Made by a program: the position numbers and the translations under genes | Assembly: GCF_000198775.1 (NCBI RefSeq) | Contig: NC_014722.1 | Location: forward strand, 577,927-615,548 | Reading direction: 5' to 3' | DNA length: 37,622 bases | From: Mycetohabitans rhizoxinica HKI 454 | GTDB lineage: Bacteria > Pseudomonadota > Gammaproteobacteria > Burkholderiales > Burkholderiaceae | The notes under the pieces: model-generated | The model's database searches: none | What the model was told of the DNA's origin: nothing | The model's input: only the letters and a program-made list of their open reading frames with translations | Shown: piece after piece, positions 19,658-28,704 of the stretch | How positions within the stretch are numbered: position 1 is the stretch's first letter | Layout of the letters: each line of letters begins with the position of its first letter

Positions 19658-21988
19658 GTGACGCAGGCGTCGCTTCCTCCCACGTCGCAGTCGGCGGCCG
19701 CGGGCGACGCCGGCGCTCCTGTCGCGGCACGTCCGACTGTGGTGATTACGCGCCCGGCAGGACAGAGTGCTGAACTGCTGACCGCGCTTGCCGCAACTGG
19801 GCTTGATGGCTTCGAGTTTCCGCTGATCGACATTACTGACGCAACGGACAATGCGCCGCTGGTCGATGGGTTGCTCGACCTCGAGCGTTATGCGCTGGCG
19901 GTATTCGTCTCGCCAAACGCGGTGGATCGCGCATTCGCGGCGCTTGCCGCCGCGCGGCCGAAGGCATCGCCGGAAAGCGCATCCCCAGTGGACGTACCGC
20001 CCGCGGATGCATTGTCGGCGGACGCCTCGTCAGCCGATACGCCGTCGGCGCATGCGTCGGCCGCCACCGTGCCGCCGCCCGCTTTCTCGTGGCCGACCAC
20101 GGTACCGGTCGCTGGCGTGGGTCCAGGCACGGTGCGGGCGTTGGCGCGCCACGGCGTGCAGCCGCACACGCATCGAATCATCGCACCCGGCGATGCGGTG
20201 CGCGTCGCGCTGCAGGCGCCGGTGTACGACGGTGGCGCGGGTGTTTCCTATGCTGGCGAGCCGCCGCGGCGCGACGATACCCCTGCGGTGCAGGTCTCGT
20301 CCGACTCGTATGCGAGCGGCGATGCGCCGCGCTACGATTCCGAGGCGTTGATCGACGCGCTTGCCACCGCCTTTGCGCCGCACGGGCTCACCGCGTTGCA
20401 AGGGCGGCACGTGTTGCTGGTGCGCGGCGACGGCGGCCGCGAGTTGCTCGCCGAGACGCTGCGTGCGCATGGCGCGATCGTCCAGGCGCTCGGTGCGTAC
20501 CAGCGACGGCTGCCCGAACCGAGCTTTGACGCGTGGCAACGCGTGCACGCGCTGCTTGCCGGCCAGCCGCACGCCTGGGTATTGACCAGTTCGGAAGGCG
20601 TGCGCAACCTGGAGGAGCTGGCGCGCGAGCATCTGAATCGCGACGAGATTGTCGCGCTCAAGCGCGCCCCGATTGTCACACCCCATCCGCGCATCGGCGA
20701 TACGGCGCGCAAAGCGGGTTTTGATACGATTACGGTGTCCGGTGCCGGCGATCAAGCGATCGTCGGCGCGCTGCGCACGGTGTTTTCACCGATCACTCAA
20801 GCCGCTTCCTTCTCGAAGACTCAATCGCAATCGGCTCAATTAAGCATGACAGATTCTAAAGATTCCCAGCCAGCGCCAGGTGGGGCGCCGCAAGCAGCGC
20901 AACCGGCGCGCCCTGCCGCGGCCAACGTCCCACCGGCTGCACCCTTTCCCCCGTACGAATCGAAGCGCCGCCGCCGCTCAGTCAGCACGGCGCTCGCCTG
21001 GATCGGCGCGGTGTTGGTGCTGGCGGGCGCAGGCGCAGGCGGCTACGTGCTCGAACGCAAGGTCGAGCGGCTGCAGCAGCAACTTATCGTGCGCCAGCAG
21101 GCCAGCGACGCGCAAAGCCGCGACACTCGGCTCAAGGCCGACGAGGCCGCGAGCGCGGTACGCCAACTCGATTCGCAGCTGGCCCAACTCGCCGGCCGGG
21201 TCGGCGACGTGCAGACGCAGCATCAGGCCCTGCAGGCGTCGTTGCAGGACTTGGCAAAGGACCGCGACGATTGGACGCTGGCCGAAGTCGAGCAGACAAT
21301 TTCGTCTGCTAGCCAGCAACTGCAATTAACCGGCAATGTCGGCTTGGCGTTGTTGGCGTTGCAAAGCGCGGACACGCGGCTCGCGGCATCAACGGGCGCG
21401 CAGGTCATCGCGGTGCGCAAGGCGATCGCGCAGGATATCGACAAGCTGAAGGCTGCGCCAAGCGTCGACCTGGCGGGACTCGCGATCAAGCTCGACGATG
21501 TGATCGCGCAGGTGGACGCCTTGCCGTTGGCCGGCGAGGCGCCGGCTGTGCCGCTCAAGTCGCGTACCGGCACGCCGGCGGACGTGGCGCAGGTGGCCGC
21601 TGCCAATGGCGAGCCGCGCTGGAAGGTATGGTGGCATACATTCGCGGCCGACGTCATGGCGCAACTCACCGGTCTCGTACAGGTGCGCCGCATCGACAAC
21701 GCGGACGCGATGCTGGTCGCGCCAGACCAGGGCTATCTGTTGCGTGAGAATGTGAAGCTGCGGCTGCTGTGCGCGCGCGTCGCGCTGCTCTCGCGCGACG
21801 AGAAGCTGATGAAGGCGGACTTGCAGGCCGCGCAGCAGGCGCTCGCGCGGTACTTTGATCCGTCGGCACAGGCCACGCATAACGCGCGTGAGCGGCTCGA
21901 TCAGGTTCAAAAAGGTGCGGCGCACATCGAGTTGCCGAACCTGGAGGCGAGTTTGAATGCCATCCATCAGAACAAGGGCCGAGGCTGA
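19658..21988 (+). CDS. hemDX: Fused uroporphyrinogen-III synthase / HemX protein
   Basis: One frame of 776 residues encodes two proteins. Residues about 20-385 are HemD, which closes hydroxymethylbilane to uroporphyrinogen III (VVITRPAGQSAELLTAL, VFVSPNAVDRAF, VAGVGPGTVRAL, GRHVLLVRGDGGRELLAETL, WVLTSSEGVRNLEEL). The rest is HemX: a Pro/Ala linker, one transmembrane segment (about 444-466, ALAWIGAVLVLAGAGAGGY), a coiled coil with Gln-rich heptads, and a periplasmic domain. HemX is often labelled a methyltransferase but has no visible SAM site. GTG 19658 is the start, after a G-rich stretch. HemD carries two inserts: the 15-bp repeat region (residues 116-135) and a Ser/Asp-rich stretch near 190-225. 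An in-frame ATG at 20846 (residue 397, MTDSKDSQ) could start HemX alone. Confidence 0.9.
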   Translation: MTQASLPPTSQSAAAGDAGAPVAARPTVVITRPAGQSAELLTALAATGLDGFEFPLIDITDATDNAPLVDGLLDLERYALAVFVSPNAVDRAFAALAAARPKASPESASPVDVPPADALSADASSADTPSAHASAATVPPPAFSWPTTVPVAGVGPGTVRALARHGVQPHTHRIIAPGDAVRVALQAPVYDGGAGVSYAGEPPRRDDTPAVQVSSDSYASGDAPRYDSEALIDALATAFAPHGLTALQGRHVLLVRGDGGRELLAETLRAHGAIVQALGAYQRRLPEPSFDAWQRVHALLAGQPHAWVLTSSEGVRNLEELAREHLNRDEIVALKRAPIVTPHPRIGDTARKAGFDTITVSGAGDQAIVGALRTVFSPITQAASFSKTQSQSAQLSMTDSKDSQPAPGGAPQAAQPARPAAANVPPAAPFPPYESKRRRRSVSTALAWIGAVLVLAGAGAGGYVLERKVERLQQQLIVRQQASDAQSRDTRLKADEAASAVRQLDSQLAQLAGRVGDVQTQHQALQASLQDLAKDRDDWTLAEVEQTISSASQQLQLTGNVGLALLALQSADTRLAASTGAQVIAVRKAIAQDIDKLKAAPSVDLAGLAIKLDDVIAQVDALPLAGEAPAVPLKSRTGTPADVAQVAAANGEPRWKVWWHTFAADVMAQLTGLVQVRRIDNADAMLVAPDQGYLLRENVKLRLLCARVALLSRDEKLMKADLQAAQQALARYFDPSAQATHNARERLDQVQKGAAHIELPNLEASLNAIHQNKGRG
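20003..20062 (+). repeat. In-frame 15-bp tandem repeat in the HemD part of hemDX (4 copies)
   Basis: Four 15-bp units from 20003 encode ADALS, ADASS, ADTPS and AHASA. They form the centre of a low-complexity insert between VFVSPNAVDRAFAALAAARP and the VAGVGPGT motif of HemD. Confidence 0.7.
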
Positions 21989-21991
21989 ACG

Positions 21992-23185
21992 ATGGCAATT
22001 CGAGCAATCTTGTGGTTGATGGCACTATTCGCGACCGCCGTGCTGCTGGCGCTTGTCGGCGCACACGACGCGGGGCAGGTGCTAATCATTTGGGCGCCTT
22101 ATCGGATCGATATCTCGCTGAACTTGTTCGTGGCGGCGCTGGTCGTGTCGTTCGTCGTGCTCTATATCGTCGTGCGCTCGATTCGCGCGGTGCTGAAAAT
22201 GCCCGAACGAGTCGCGGCGTACCGGGCACGCGTGCGGCTTGCCAACGCGCACCAGGCGCTGCGTGAGGCGATTGGTAACTTGTACGCGGGGCGTTTTTCT
22301 CGCGCGGAGAACGCCGCGCGCGAGGCCAGTGCATTTGACGCAAATAAGGCGCCAGCCGGCCTGATCGGTGCAGCCGCCGCACATCGCATGCGCGAATTCG
22401 CGCGTCGCGATGAATGGCTGGCGCAGGTGACCGACAACGATTGGCAAGAGGCGAGGTTGATGGCCAGCGCCGAATTGCGCGCGGATGCGCGTGATGCCGA
22501 CGGGGCGTTGGCGGCATTGACCGAGATGCGTGCGCAGGGTGGGCGGCGCATCCATGCGTTGCAAATCGCGTTGCGTGCGCAGCAGCAGCTGAAGAACTGG
22601 GCGGAAGTGCTCAAGCTGGTGAAGACCCTGGAAAAGCGCGAGGCGATCCACCCGGCGGTGTCGGTGCACCTGAAGCAACTCGCCGCCGAGCATCTGCTGC
22701 GTGATCGGCGTCACAACCCCGACGCGCTGCTGCAACTATGGCAATCGCTGAGTGCGGCCGAGCGCCAGTCGCCCCGTATCGCGGACTTGGCCGCGGAATT
22801 GTTGATCGCGCTGAACCGCCCGGCCGATGCGCGCAAGATCGTCGAGGAGGCGCTCGCGCATCATTGGGATCCTAGGCTGCTGCGCCGCTACGCCGACTGC
22901 GCGGACGACGATCCATTGCCGTTGATTCAGCGCGCGGAAGCCTGGCAGAAGGAGCGTCAGGACGATCCCGACCTGTCCTTTACGCTGGGACGCCTGTGCC
23001 TGCAGCAAAAGCTGTGGGGTAAGGCACAAGCCTTCCTCGAGCAGGCGCTTAAGCTCGCCGCGGACAATGAGCCGCTGCAGATTCGTGCGCACCGGGCGCT
23101 CGCACGCCTGCATGAGCAGTTGGGCAACGCGCAGCAGGCCGCCGAGCACTACCGTGCCAGCGCCACGGCGATGAATGTTGTTTAG
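21992..23185 (+). CDS. hemY: HemY-type haem biosynthesis-associated TPR membrane protein
   Basis: The product (397 residues) is the proteobacterial HemY, a TPR protein of unclear biochemical role, not the protoporphyrinogen oxidase of the same name. It begins three bases after the hemDX stop, so the two are co-translated. Two transmembrane segments lie at about 4-24 and 40-62 (LWLMALFATAVLLALVGAHD; LNLFVAALVVSFVVLYIVV), giving a HemY N-terminal domain with both ends in the cytoplasm or a short periplasmic loop (VLIIWAPYRIDIS). The rest is helical, with TPR-like pairs such as NLYAGRFSRAENAAREA and ALARLHEQLGNAQQAAEHY. It closes the hem operon. Confidence 0.92.
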   Translation: MAIRAILWLMALFATAVLLALVGAHDAGQVLIIWAPYRIDISLNLFVAALVVSFVVLYIVVRSIRAVLKMPERVAAYRARVRLANAHQALREAIGNLYAGRFSRAENAAREASAFDANKAPAGLIGAAAAHRMREFARRDEWLAQVTDNDWQEARLMASAELRADARDADGALAALTEMRAQGGRRIHALQIALRAQQQLKNWAEVLKLVKTLEKREAIHPAVSVHLKQLAAEHLLRDRRHNPDALLQLWQSLSAAERQSPRIADLAAELLIALNRPADARKIVEEALAHHWDPRLLRRYADCADDDPLPLIQRAEAWQKERQDDPDLSFTLGRLCLQQKLWGKAQAFLEQALKLAADNEPLQIRAHRALARLHEQLGNAQQAAEHYRASATAMNVV

Positions 23186-23366
23186 CTGGCGCCGCGGCGA
23201 TGGCCGTATTGGACCGCTGGCGGATCGTATGCACGGGTTGCCAGTGGCGTGCGTGCTCGCTTGCTGACGGCGGCCGTATTCAGTGGCTGGCGCCCCCGCC
23301 ATGCTGACCCGTGGGCGATGGCAGTCTGCGCGTGCCGGCGACGGCTGTCCTGTACCGCCGCGCCCG

Positions 23367-23560
23367 CTAGCGCGATACGAGGCGCTTGGGCACGCTGAGC
23401 GTCACCAGCGAGCCGAGCACTATGGAACCCGCCACCCAGTCCATGCCGGAATCCGTGCTGCTGGTCAGGTCTTTGAGTCAGCCGATGAGGGACGGGCTTA
23501 CGAAACCGGCTGACTGCCTAACGAGTTGATCATCGCGAGGGCTGCGGTGTGCTGACCATT
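23367..23560 (-). pseudogene. Remnant of an MFS transporter C-terminus (anion:cation symporter-like)
   Basis: In the 517-bp gap between hemY and ppa, the minus strand encodes pieces of the last two helices of an MFS permease. One frame reads GQHTAALAMINSLG. After a short frame change it continues AGFVSPSLIG, a TGA where Trp is usual, then LKDLTSSTDSG, VAGSIVLGSLVTLSVPKRLVSR and a final stop at 23367-23369. Family members have INS-GNL-GFV-P-LIGWLKD here. The N-terminal ~370 residues are gone. It has a frameshift and a nonsense codon, so it cannot make a protein. Nothing else recognisable is seen in the gap. Confidence 0.7.
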
Positions 23561-23648
23561 ATCGCGCCGAGTTCGCGATGATCGGACGAAAGCCAAGCCG
23601 TGCAGCCGGATCGGACACCTCGTTACCCGATCGCAGCAGGTCGGTTGA

Positions 23649-23654
23649 TATAAT
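23649..23654 (+). promoter_or_regulatory. Candidate -10 box for ppa
   Basis: TATAAT at 23649-23654 lies 48 bp before the ppa start in a short AT-richer stretch. No consensus -35 is seen at 16-18 bp. Confidence 0.45.
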
Positions 23655-23702
23655 CGGGCTTTCGCCTCCATCGTTCGTTCTATCGTTAACAGGAAATTCG
23701 AC

Positions 23703-24233
23703 ATGAGCTTCGATCACGTCCCACCCGGCAAGGACCTGCCGCACGATTTCAACGTCATCATTGAAATTCCGGCGCAAAGCGACCCAGTCAAATACGAGGC
23801 GGACAAGGATCTGGGCCTGCTCGTCGTAGACCGTTTCATCGGCACGGGAATGCGCTATCCGGCCAACTACGGGTTCATCCCGCGAACGCTCGCCGGCGAT
23901 GGTGATCCGGTCGATGTGCTGGTGATCACGCCCTTTCCGTTGCTGGCGGGCTCAGTCGTGCGCTGCCGCGCATTGGGCATGCTGAATATGACGGACGAAT
24001 CCGGCCAGGATGCGAAGCTGATTGCTGTGCCGGCCGACAAGATCTGTCCGATGACCGCGCACCTGAAATCGGCTGACGACGTACCGGCTTATCTGAAGGA
24101 CCAGATCAAGCATTTCTTCGAGCAGTACAAGGCGCTCGAAAAAGGCAAGTGGGTCAAGGTCGAAGGCTGGGAAGATATCGCCGCCGCACACAAGGAGATT
24201 ACCGACGGCATCGCGAACTTCAACGAGCAATAA
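23703..24233 (+). CDS. ppa: Inorganic pyrophosphatase (family I)
   Basis: Ppa hydrolyses pyrophosphate and so drives nucleotide and tRNA-charging reactions forward. The 176-residue length and hexameric bacterial type are normal. The metal-binding signature DGDPVDVLV gives Asp 66, 68 and 71, preceded by [12 protein letters not shown], and the later Asp/Lys site is [11 protein letters not shown] 23703 follows AGGAAA by six bases. A TATAAT box lies upstream and a strong terminator follows, so it is a single-gene unit. Confidence 0.96.
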   Translation: MSFDHVPPGKDLPHDFNVIIEIPAQSDPVKYEADKDLGLLVVDRFIGTGMRYPANYGFIPRTLAGDGDPVDVLVITPFPLLAGSVVRCRALGMLNMTDESGQDAKLIAVPADKICPMTAHLKSADDVPAYLKDQIKHFFEQYKALEKGKWVKVEGWEDIAAAHKEITDGIANFNEQ

Positions 24234-24279
24234 ACGACGCGCCGTGCCGGCGGCGTTGGCCGACACGCCTGTCGATGAC

Positions 24280-24315
24280 AACCCGCCGGGGTCGGACCGA
24301 CTCGGCGGGTTTTTT
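24280..24315 (+). terminator. Rho-independent terminator of ppa
   Basis: AACCCGCCG pairs with CGGCGGGTT across a 14-base loop, followed by a run of T. It lies 47 bp after the ppa stop codon. Confidence 0.85.
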
Positions 24316-24391
24316 GCGGGTGCGGCGAGTTCGTGTGGGATCGCGGCGGCGCGCGCCGCCCGGTCGTTCAGACGAGACCGGCCGCAGCCGC

Positions 24392-24847
24392 CTAAGCGGC
24401 TTCGGCTTCGACCGTCTGCGGCATCGCGCTAGCGAGGATCATGGCGTCGACGTTGCGGGGCCTGGGCTCGCGTTGTGCCGGCCGGTACACGAGATCACCG
24501 CGCCGCACCGGCTGGCCGCTCAGCGCGCATTGGCCATCCTGTTCCGCGGTGGCGACACGCCAGCCCTGGTAACCATAGTGGCAGGTCGCCGCATCGGACC
24601 AATACACGATGGCGGTGACGCTGCTAGGCCGGTCGATGATGCGGATGATCGGCTTGCCGGCCGCGACCTGCCGCCCAAGCGGCACCACGGCGGTATGCTT
24701 GCCGCGCTGTGCCGGGCGTGTGCGGCGGGTGGTCTGGAGCGGGGGGACGGCGACAGCGGGGCGGTCGGCAGCGCTCTCGCGCGCACGGGCGCCGAGGCAG
24801 CGGACGGTCTGCTGCCAAGGATCCGCGTGTTTTGCAATAGCAGTCAT
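24392..24847 (-). CDS. DUF3331 domain-containing protein
   Basis: A 151-residue protein of unknown function. After an N-terminus starting MTAIAKHADPWQQTVRCLG and a basic Pro/Arg-rich linker comes the DUF3331 core (about 65-145): IIRIIDRPSSVTAIVYWSD, TCHYGYQGWRVATAE, GQCALSGQPVRRGDLVYRP and NVDAMILASA. The two cysteines in TCHYG and GQCALSG are the likely conserved pair. I know this family mainly from Burkholderia, often in many copies. ATG 24865 is another possible start; the DPWxQT block is near the N-terminus in relatives, so I chose the shorter form. It converges on ppa and stands alone. Confidence 0.7.
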   Translation of the reverse strand: MTAIAKHADPWQQTVRCLGARARESAADRPAVAVPPLQTTRRTRPAQRGKHTAVVPLGRQVAAGKPIIRIIDRPSSVTAIVYWSDAATCHYGYQGWRVATAEQDGQCALSGQPVRRGDLVYRPAQREPRPRNVDAMILASAMPQTVEAEAA

Positions 24848-24999
24848 GGCGATGGTTCCGAGCATTCTCTAGCACGGACGTTACGCCGCAGGCCCGCTCG
24901 GATAAAGATCATTATTGTGAATTCTCTGTCTTGCCAGCGCAAACAATCGGCGTGAGCGCCGCGCGGTGGGCGTTGCGGCGAGGCCAGGCGCGGCCCTTG

Positions 25000-25263
25000 C
25001 TACGCGTGCGGCAACGGACGGCGGCCCTGCGCAAGTGCCCGCTTCTCGCTGGCGGATAACCGTTTGACGTGATATTCGACGCGTGACGCGCTGGAGCGGT
25101 CAGCCATTGCGAAGGTAGCGAGCAGTCGCACGGGTTTGTGCGAGCGTGTATAGCGGGCGCCGGTGCCGTCCTGATGCTTGGCGAAGCGAGCCTGCACGTC
25201 GACGGCGATGCCCGTGTAGATGCTGCCGTCCGCGCATTCGATCAAATATAGGTGCCAGGTCAT
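25000..25263 (-). CDS. GIY-YIG nuclease-superfamily protein (UPF0213/YhbQ type)
   Basis: A single-domain GIY-YIG protein of 87 residues: LYLIECADGSIYTGIAVDVQARF, a catalytic-type Arg in this helix, KHQDGTGARYTRSHKP, a conserved Glu in RVEYHVKRLSASEK, and a basic C-terminus. Relatives are small cytoplasmic proteins with weak or unclear DNase activity. ATG 25263 is one base beyond the stop codon of the upstream DUF482 gene (25265), so translation is probably coupled. Residues encoded upstream of this ATG in the same frame are shadow of the neighbour. Confidence 0.88.
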   Translation of the reverse strand: MTWHLYLIECADGSIYTGIAVDVQARFAKHQDGTGARYTRSHKPVRLLATFAMADRSSASRVEYHVKRLSASEKRALAQGRRPLPHA

Positions 25264-25264
25264 G

Positions 25265-26491
25265 TCAGTATGCCGTGTCGGCGCCGCGCCGGAACGGATC
25301 GTGTTCGCGCAACTCATCCACATAGCGGTGTATGCCGCCCGCCTCGCTGTTCAGGAACTGGGCGACAGCGTCCGCGAATGCGGGATGCGCGAGCCAGTGC
25401 GTCGAATGGGTGACGGTGGGCAGGAAGCCGCGCGCCATCTTGTGCTCGCCTTGGGCGCCGCCCTCAAATGTGGCGATGCCGGCCTCGATGCAAAATTCTA
25501 GCGGTTGGTAGTACGCGGTCTCGAAGTGCAAACATGGGATGTGCTCGAGCGCACCCCAGTAGCGTCCGTACAACGTGCCCCGGCCTTGCCCTCGCGACGC
25601 GGATGTATCGCGGTCATAGACCAGTAGCGCGCTGGCGATCGGCGCGCCAGCGCGCTCGGCGATCACCAGCAGCAGGTTGTCAGGCATCGTTGCGCCGATC
25701 ATCCGGAAAAAATCTAGATTCAGGTAGGGGCTCGAATGATGCTCGCGATAGGTCTGCCGATAGCACCGCGAGAAAAATGCCCATTGTGTGGCGGTGATGG
25801 CCTCGCCGGGCACGCGGCGCAGCGTGACGCCGGCGTCACGCACCTGGCGGCGCTCGGCACGGATGTTTTTGCGCTTCTTTTGCTCCAACGTGGACAGGAA
25901 GTCGTCAAAATTCCGATAGCCTTGGTTGAGCCAGTGGAACTGGACGCCCTCGCGCAGCAGCATGCCCATCTCGACCAGCAGTTCGGCCTCGCGCGGCGAG
26001 GGGTACAGCACGTGCAGCGACGACACGTGGGCCTGCTCGGCCGCGGCCAGCAGCGTGGCCGCCAGATGGCGGCGCGCATCGTCGTTGTCCGCGAGCAGCC
26101 GCGTGCCCTGCACCGGCGTGAACGGCACTGCGCACAGCAGTTTCGGGTAGTAATGCAGTCCGTGCCGCTGGTAGGCATCGGCCCACGCCCAGTCGAACAC
26201 ATACTCGCCGTAGCTATGCTGCTTCACGTAGAGCGGCGCGGCTGCCGCAAGCACCTCGCGCGACTCCGGGCCCTCGTTGCGCCACAGCGTGACGAATTGG
26301 GCCTGCCAACCGGTGTCGGCCACCGCGCATTGCGTTGCATCCAGCGCATGGAGGAATTCATGTCGCAAGAACGGCGTGGGCTGTGCCTGCCGCGCGAGCA
26401 GCGCATTCCATTGGCATGCGTTGACCTCGTCCAGTGACGCGAGAATCCGCGTGCGATAATCGCCCATGCGCTGTGAAGCCAACTCGCTCAT
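25265..26491 (-). CDS. FemAB/GNAT-like acyltransferase (DUF482)
   Basis: A 408-residue protein of the family once labelled peptidoglycan biosynthesis/recognition protein, with two GNAT-like folds. Recognisable parts are WNALLARQAQPTPFLRHEFL, PLYVKQHSYGEYVFDWAWAD, YYPKLLCAVPFTPVQGTRLL, FLSTLEQKKRKNIRAERRQV, LYGRYWGALEHIPCLHFETA and FEGGAQGEHKMARGF. Substrate is unknown; an aminoacyl or acetyl transfer is a family-level guess. I chose ATG 26491 (MSELASQRMGDYRTR); ATG 26467 (MGDYRTR) is possible. The frame is open much further into nadE, but that extension is antisense shadow. It forms a two-gene unit with the GIY-YIG gene and lies only nine bases from the divergent nadE start. Confidence 0.88.
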   Translation of the reverse strand: MSELASQRMGDYRTRILASLDEVNACQWNALLARQAQPTPFLRHEFLHALDATQCAVADTGWQAQFVTLWRNEGPESREVLAAAAPLYVKQHSYGEYVFDWAWADAYQRHGLHYYPKLLCAVPFTPVQGTRLLADNDDARRHLAATLLAAAEQAHVSSLHVLYPSPREAELLVEMGMLLREGVQFHWLNQGYRNFDDFLSTLEQKKRKNIRAERRQVRDAGVTLRRVPGEAITATQWAFFSRCYRQTYREHHSSPYLNLDFFRMIGATMPDNLLLVIAERAGAPIASALLVYDRDTSASRGQGRGTLYGRYWGALEHIPCLHFETAYYQPLEFCIEAGIATFEGGAQGEHKMARGFLPTVTHSTHWLAHPAFADAVAQFLNSEAGGIHRYVDELREHDPFRRGADTAY

Positions 26492-26500
26492 CGTTCGTCC

Positions 26501-28180
26501 ATGAAAATCGCTCTTGCCCAGATCAACGTGACCGTCGGCGACTTTGCCGGCAATATCGCGAAAATCGTCGCCGCCGCGCAAACCGCCCATGATGCCGGCG
26601 CGTCGCTGATGATCGCACCGGAACTGGCGCTGTCCGGCTATCCGCCCGAAGACCTGTTGCTGCGTCCGGCGTTTTACACGGCAAGCCATGCGGCGCTCAG
26701 CGAGTTGGCCGCTCAGCTCTCGCGCTTTGCCGGACTGCGCGTGTTGGTCGGCCATCCGTATCGCAGTGCACCGACAGGCGATGTTAATCCAAATAGGCCG
26801 CTCGAGCGCGGCGTGCCGCCGGTGGACACGTTTAACGCAGCATCGCTGCTGGCCGAGGGTCGAATTGTGGGCACCTACCGGAAGCAGGAACTGCCCAATA
26901 CCGAGGTGTTCGACGAAAAGCGGTATTTCGCGTCGAATCCGCAACCGTTCGTGTTCGAGCTGGAGGGCGTGAAGTTTGGCGTCATCATCTGCGAGGATGC
27001 GTGGCATCCATCGGCCGCGTTGCTGGCGAAGGCGGCGGGCGCCCAGGTGCTGCTTGTGCCCAATGGCTCACCGTATCACGTGAACAAGGAGGATGTGCGC
27101 GTCGATATTCTGCGCGAGCGCATTCGCGAGACCGGCATGCCGGCCGTCTACTTAAATCTGGTCGGCGCGCAGGACGAGCTTGTGTTTGACGGGGGCTCGT
27201 TCGTGCTCGATGCGCATGGCGAGCTAATGGCACGCCTGCCGCAATTCGTCGAGCAGACGGCGATTGTCGAGTTTGACGGCGCACAGGCGCAACGTGGCGA
27301 GATTGCGCCGCGCGAATGCGTCGAGGCGCAGGTTTATGCTGCGCTGGTGCTCGGCGTGCGTGATTACTTGAACAAAAACGGATTTCCAGGAGCGATCATC
27401 GGGCTGTCCGGCGGCGTGGACTCGGCGCTGGTACTGGCCGTCGCGTGCGACGCATTGGGTGCCGAGCGCGTGCGCGCGGTCATGATGCCGTCCCGCTATA
27501 CCGCGGATATGTCCATGTCCGATGCAGCGGAGATGGCGCGGCGCGTTGGCGTGCGCTACGACGAAATTGCGATCGGTCCGATGTTCGACGCGTTCCGCGC
27601 ATCGCTGGCTGCGCAATTTGCTGGCTTGCCCGAAGACGCCACCGAGGAGAACATTCAGGCCCGCATTCGCGGTACGCTGCTAATGGCGCTGTCGAACAAA
27701 TTCGGCTCGATCGTGCTGACCACCGGCAACAAGAGTGAGATGGCCGTGGGCTATTGCACGTTGTATGGGGATATGGCGGGTGGTTTTGCGGTGATCAAGG
27801 ATATCGCCAAGACACTGGTGTATCGGCTGTGCCGCTATCGGAACGCGGCGACCACGTTTGCCACGCGCGACATTATCCCGGAACGGATCCTGACCCGGGC
27901 GCCATCGGCCGAGCTGCGCGAGAACCAGACCGATCAGGACAGCCTGCCGCCGTATGAAGTGCTGGATGCGATCATGCGAATGTACATGGAGGAGGATCGG
28001 TCGCTGGAGGGCATCGTTGCGGCCGGCTATGCTCGCGACGATGTCCAGCGGGTCACGCGGCTGATCAAGATCAATGAATACAAGCGGCGCCAGGCGCCAA
28101 TCGGGATTCGCGTCACGCACCGCGCATTTGGTCGGGATTGGCGCTATCCGATTACATCACATTTCAGCGAGGCATCCTGA
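26501..28180 (+). CDS. nadE: Glutamine-dependent NAD+ synthetase
   Basis: NadE makes NAD+ from nicotinate adenine dinucleotide with ammonia from glutamine. The 559 residues hold an N-terminal nitrilase-type glutaminase with the triad Glu 41 (APELALSGYPPE), Lys 128 (YRKQELPN) and Cys 164 (VIICEDAWHP). The C-terminal synthetase has the P-loop LSGGVDSAL (from 302), TTGNKSEMAVGYCTLYGDMAGG and PPYEVLD. A PII gene follows 140 bp downstream, a pairing that I recall from Burkholderia. The start is nine bases from the start of the divergent DUF482 gene, so its promoter must overlap that gene's 5' end. Confidence 0.95.
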   Translation: MKIALAQINVTVGDFAGNIAKIVAAAQTAHDAGASLMIAPELALSGYPPEDLLLRPAFYTASHAALSELAAQLSRFAGLRVLVGHPYRSAPTGDVNPNRPLERGVPPVDTFNAASLLAEGRIVGTYRKQELPNTEVFDEKRYFASNPQPFVFELEGVKFGVIICEDAWHPSAALLAKAAGAQVLLVPNGSPYHVNKEDVRVDILRERIRETGMPAVYLNLVGAQDELVFDGGSFVLDAHGELMARLPQFVEQTAIVEFDGAQAQRGEIAPRECVEAQVYAALVLGVRDYLNKNGFPGAIIGLSGGVDSALVLAVACDALGAERVRAVMMPSRYTADMSMSDAAEMARRVGVRYDEIAIGPMFDAFRASLAAQFAGLPEDATEENIQARIRGTLLMALSNKFGSIVLTTGNKSEMAVGYCTLYGDMAGGFAVIKDIAKTLVYRLCRYRNAATTFATRDIIPERILTRAPSAELRENQTDQDSLPPYEVLDAIMRMYMEEDRSLEGIVAAGYARDDVQRVTRLIKINEYKRRQAPIGIRVTHRAFGRDWRYPITSHFSEAS

Positions 28181-28284
28181 GCATGCGCGGCAACGGCGCG
28201 GCACCGCCACGGTGCGCGATGCGGTGCTGCGGGCGGTGGGGTCGTGCATGCGCTCGCGCGCCCCGCGCGCGCTGGTTAGAATAA

Positions 28285-28659
<375 letters not shown>

Positions 28660-28704
28660 TTGACATCACCTGCGCTGCGTGGCATGCAGGCGACATGGCC
28701 CCCC

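Noticed and set aside
26492..27007. N-terminal extension of the DUF482 gene into nadE
   Set aside because: The extra ~170 residues are antisense to the nitrilase domain of NadE and have no family similarity; the DUF482 sequence begins at 26491 or 26467.
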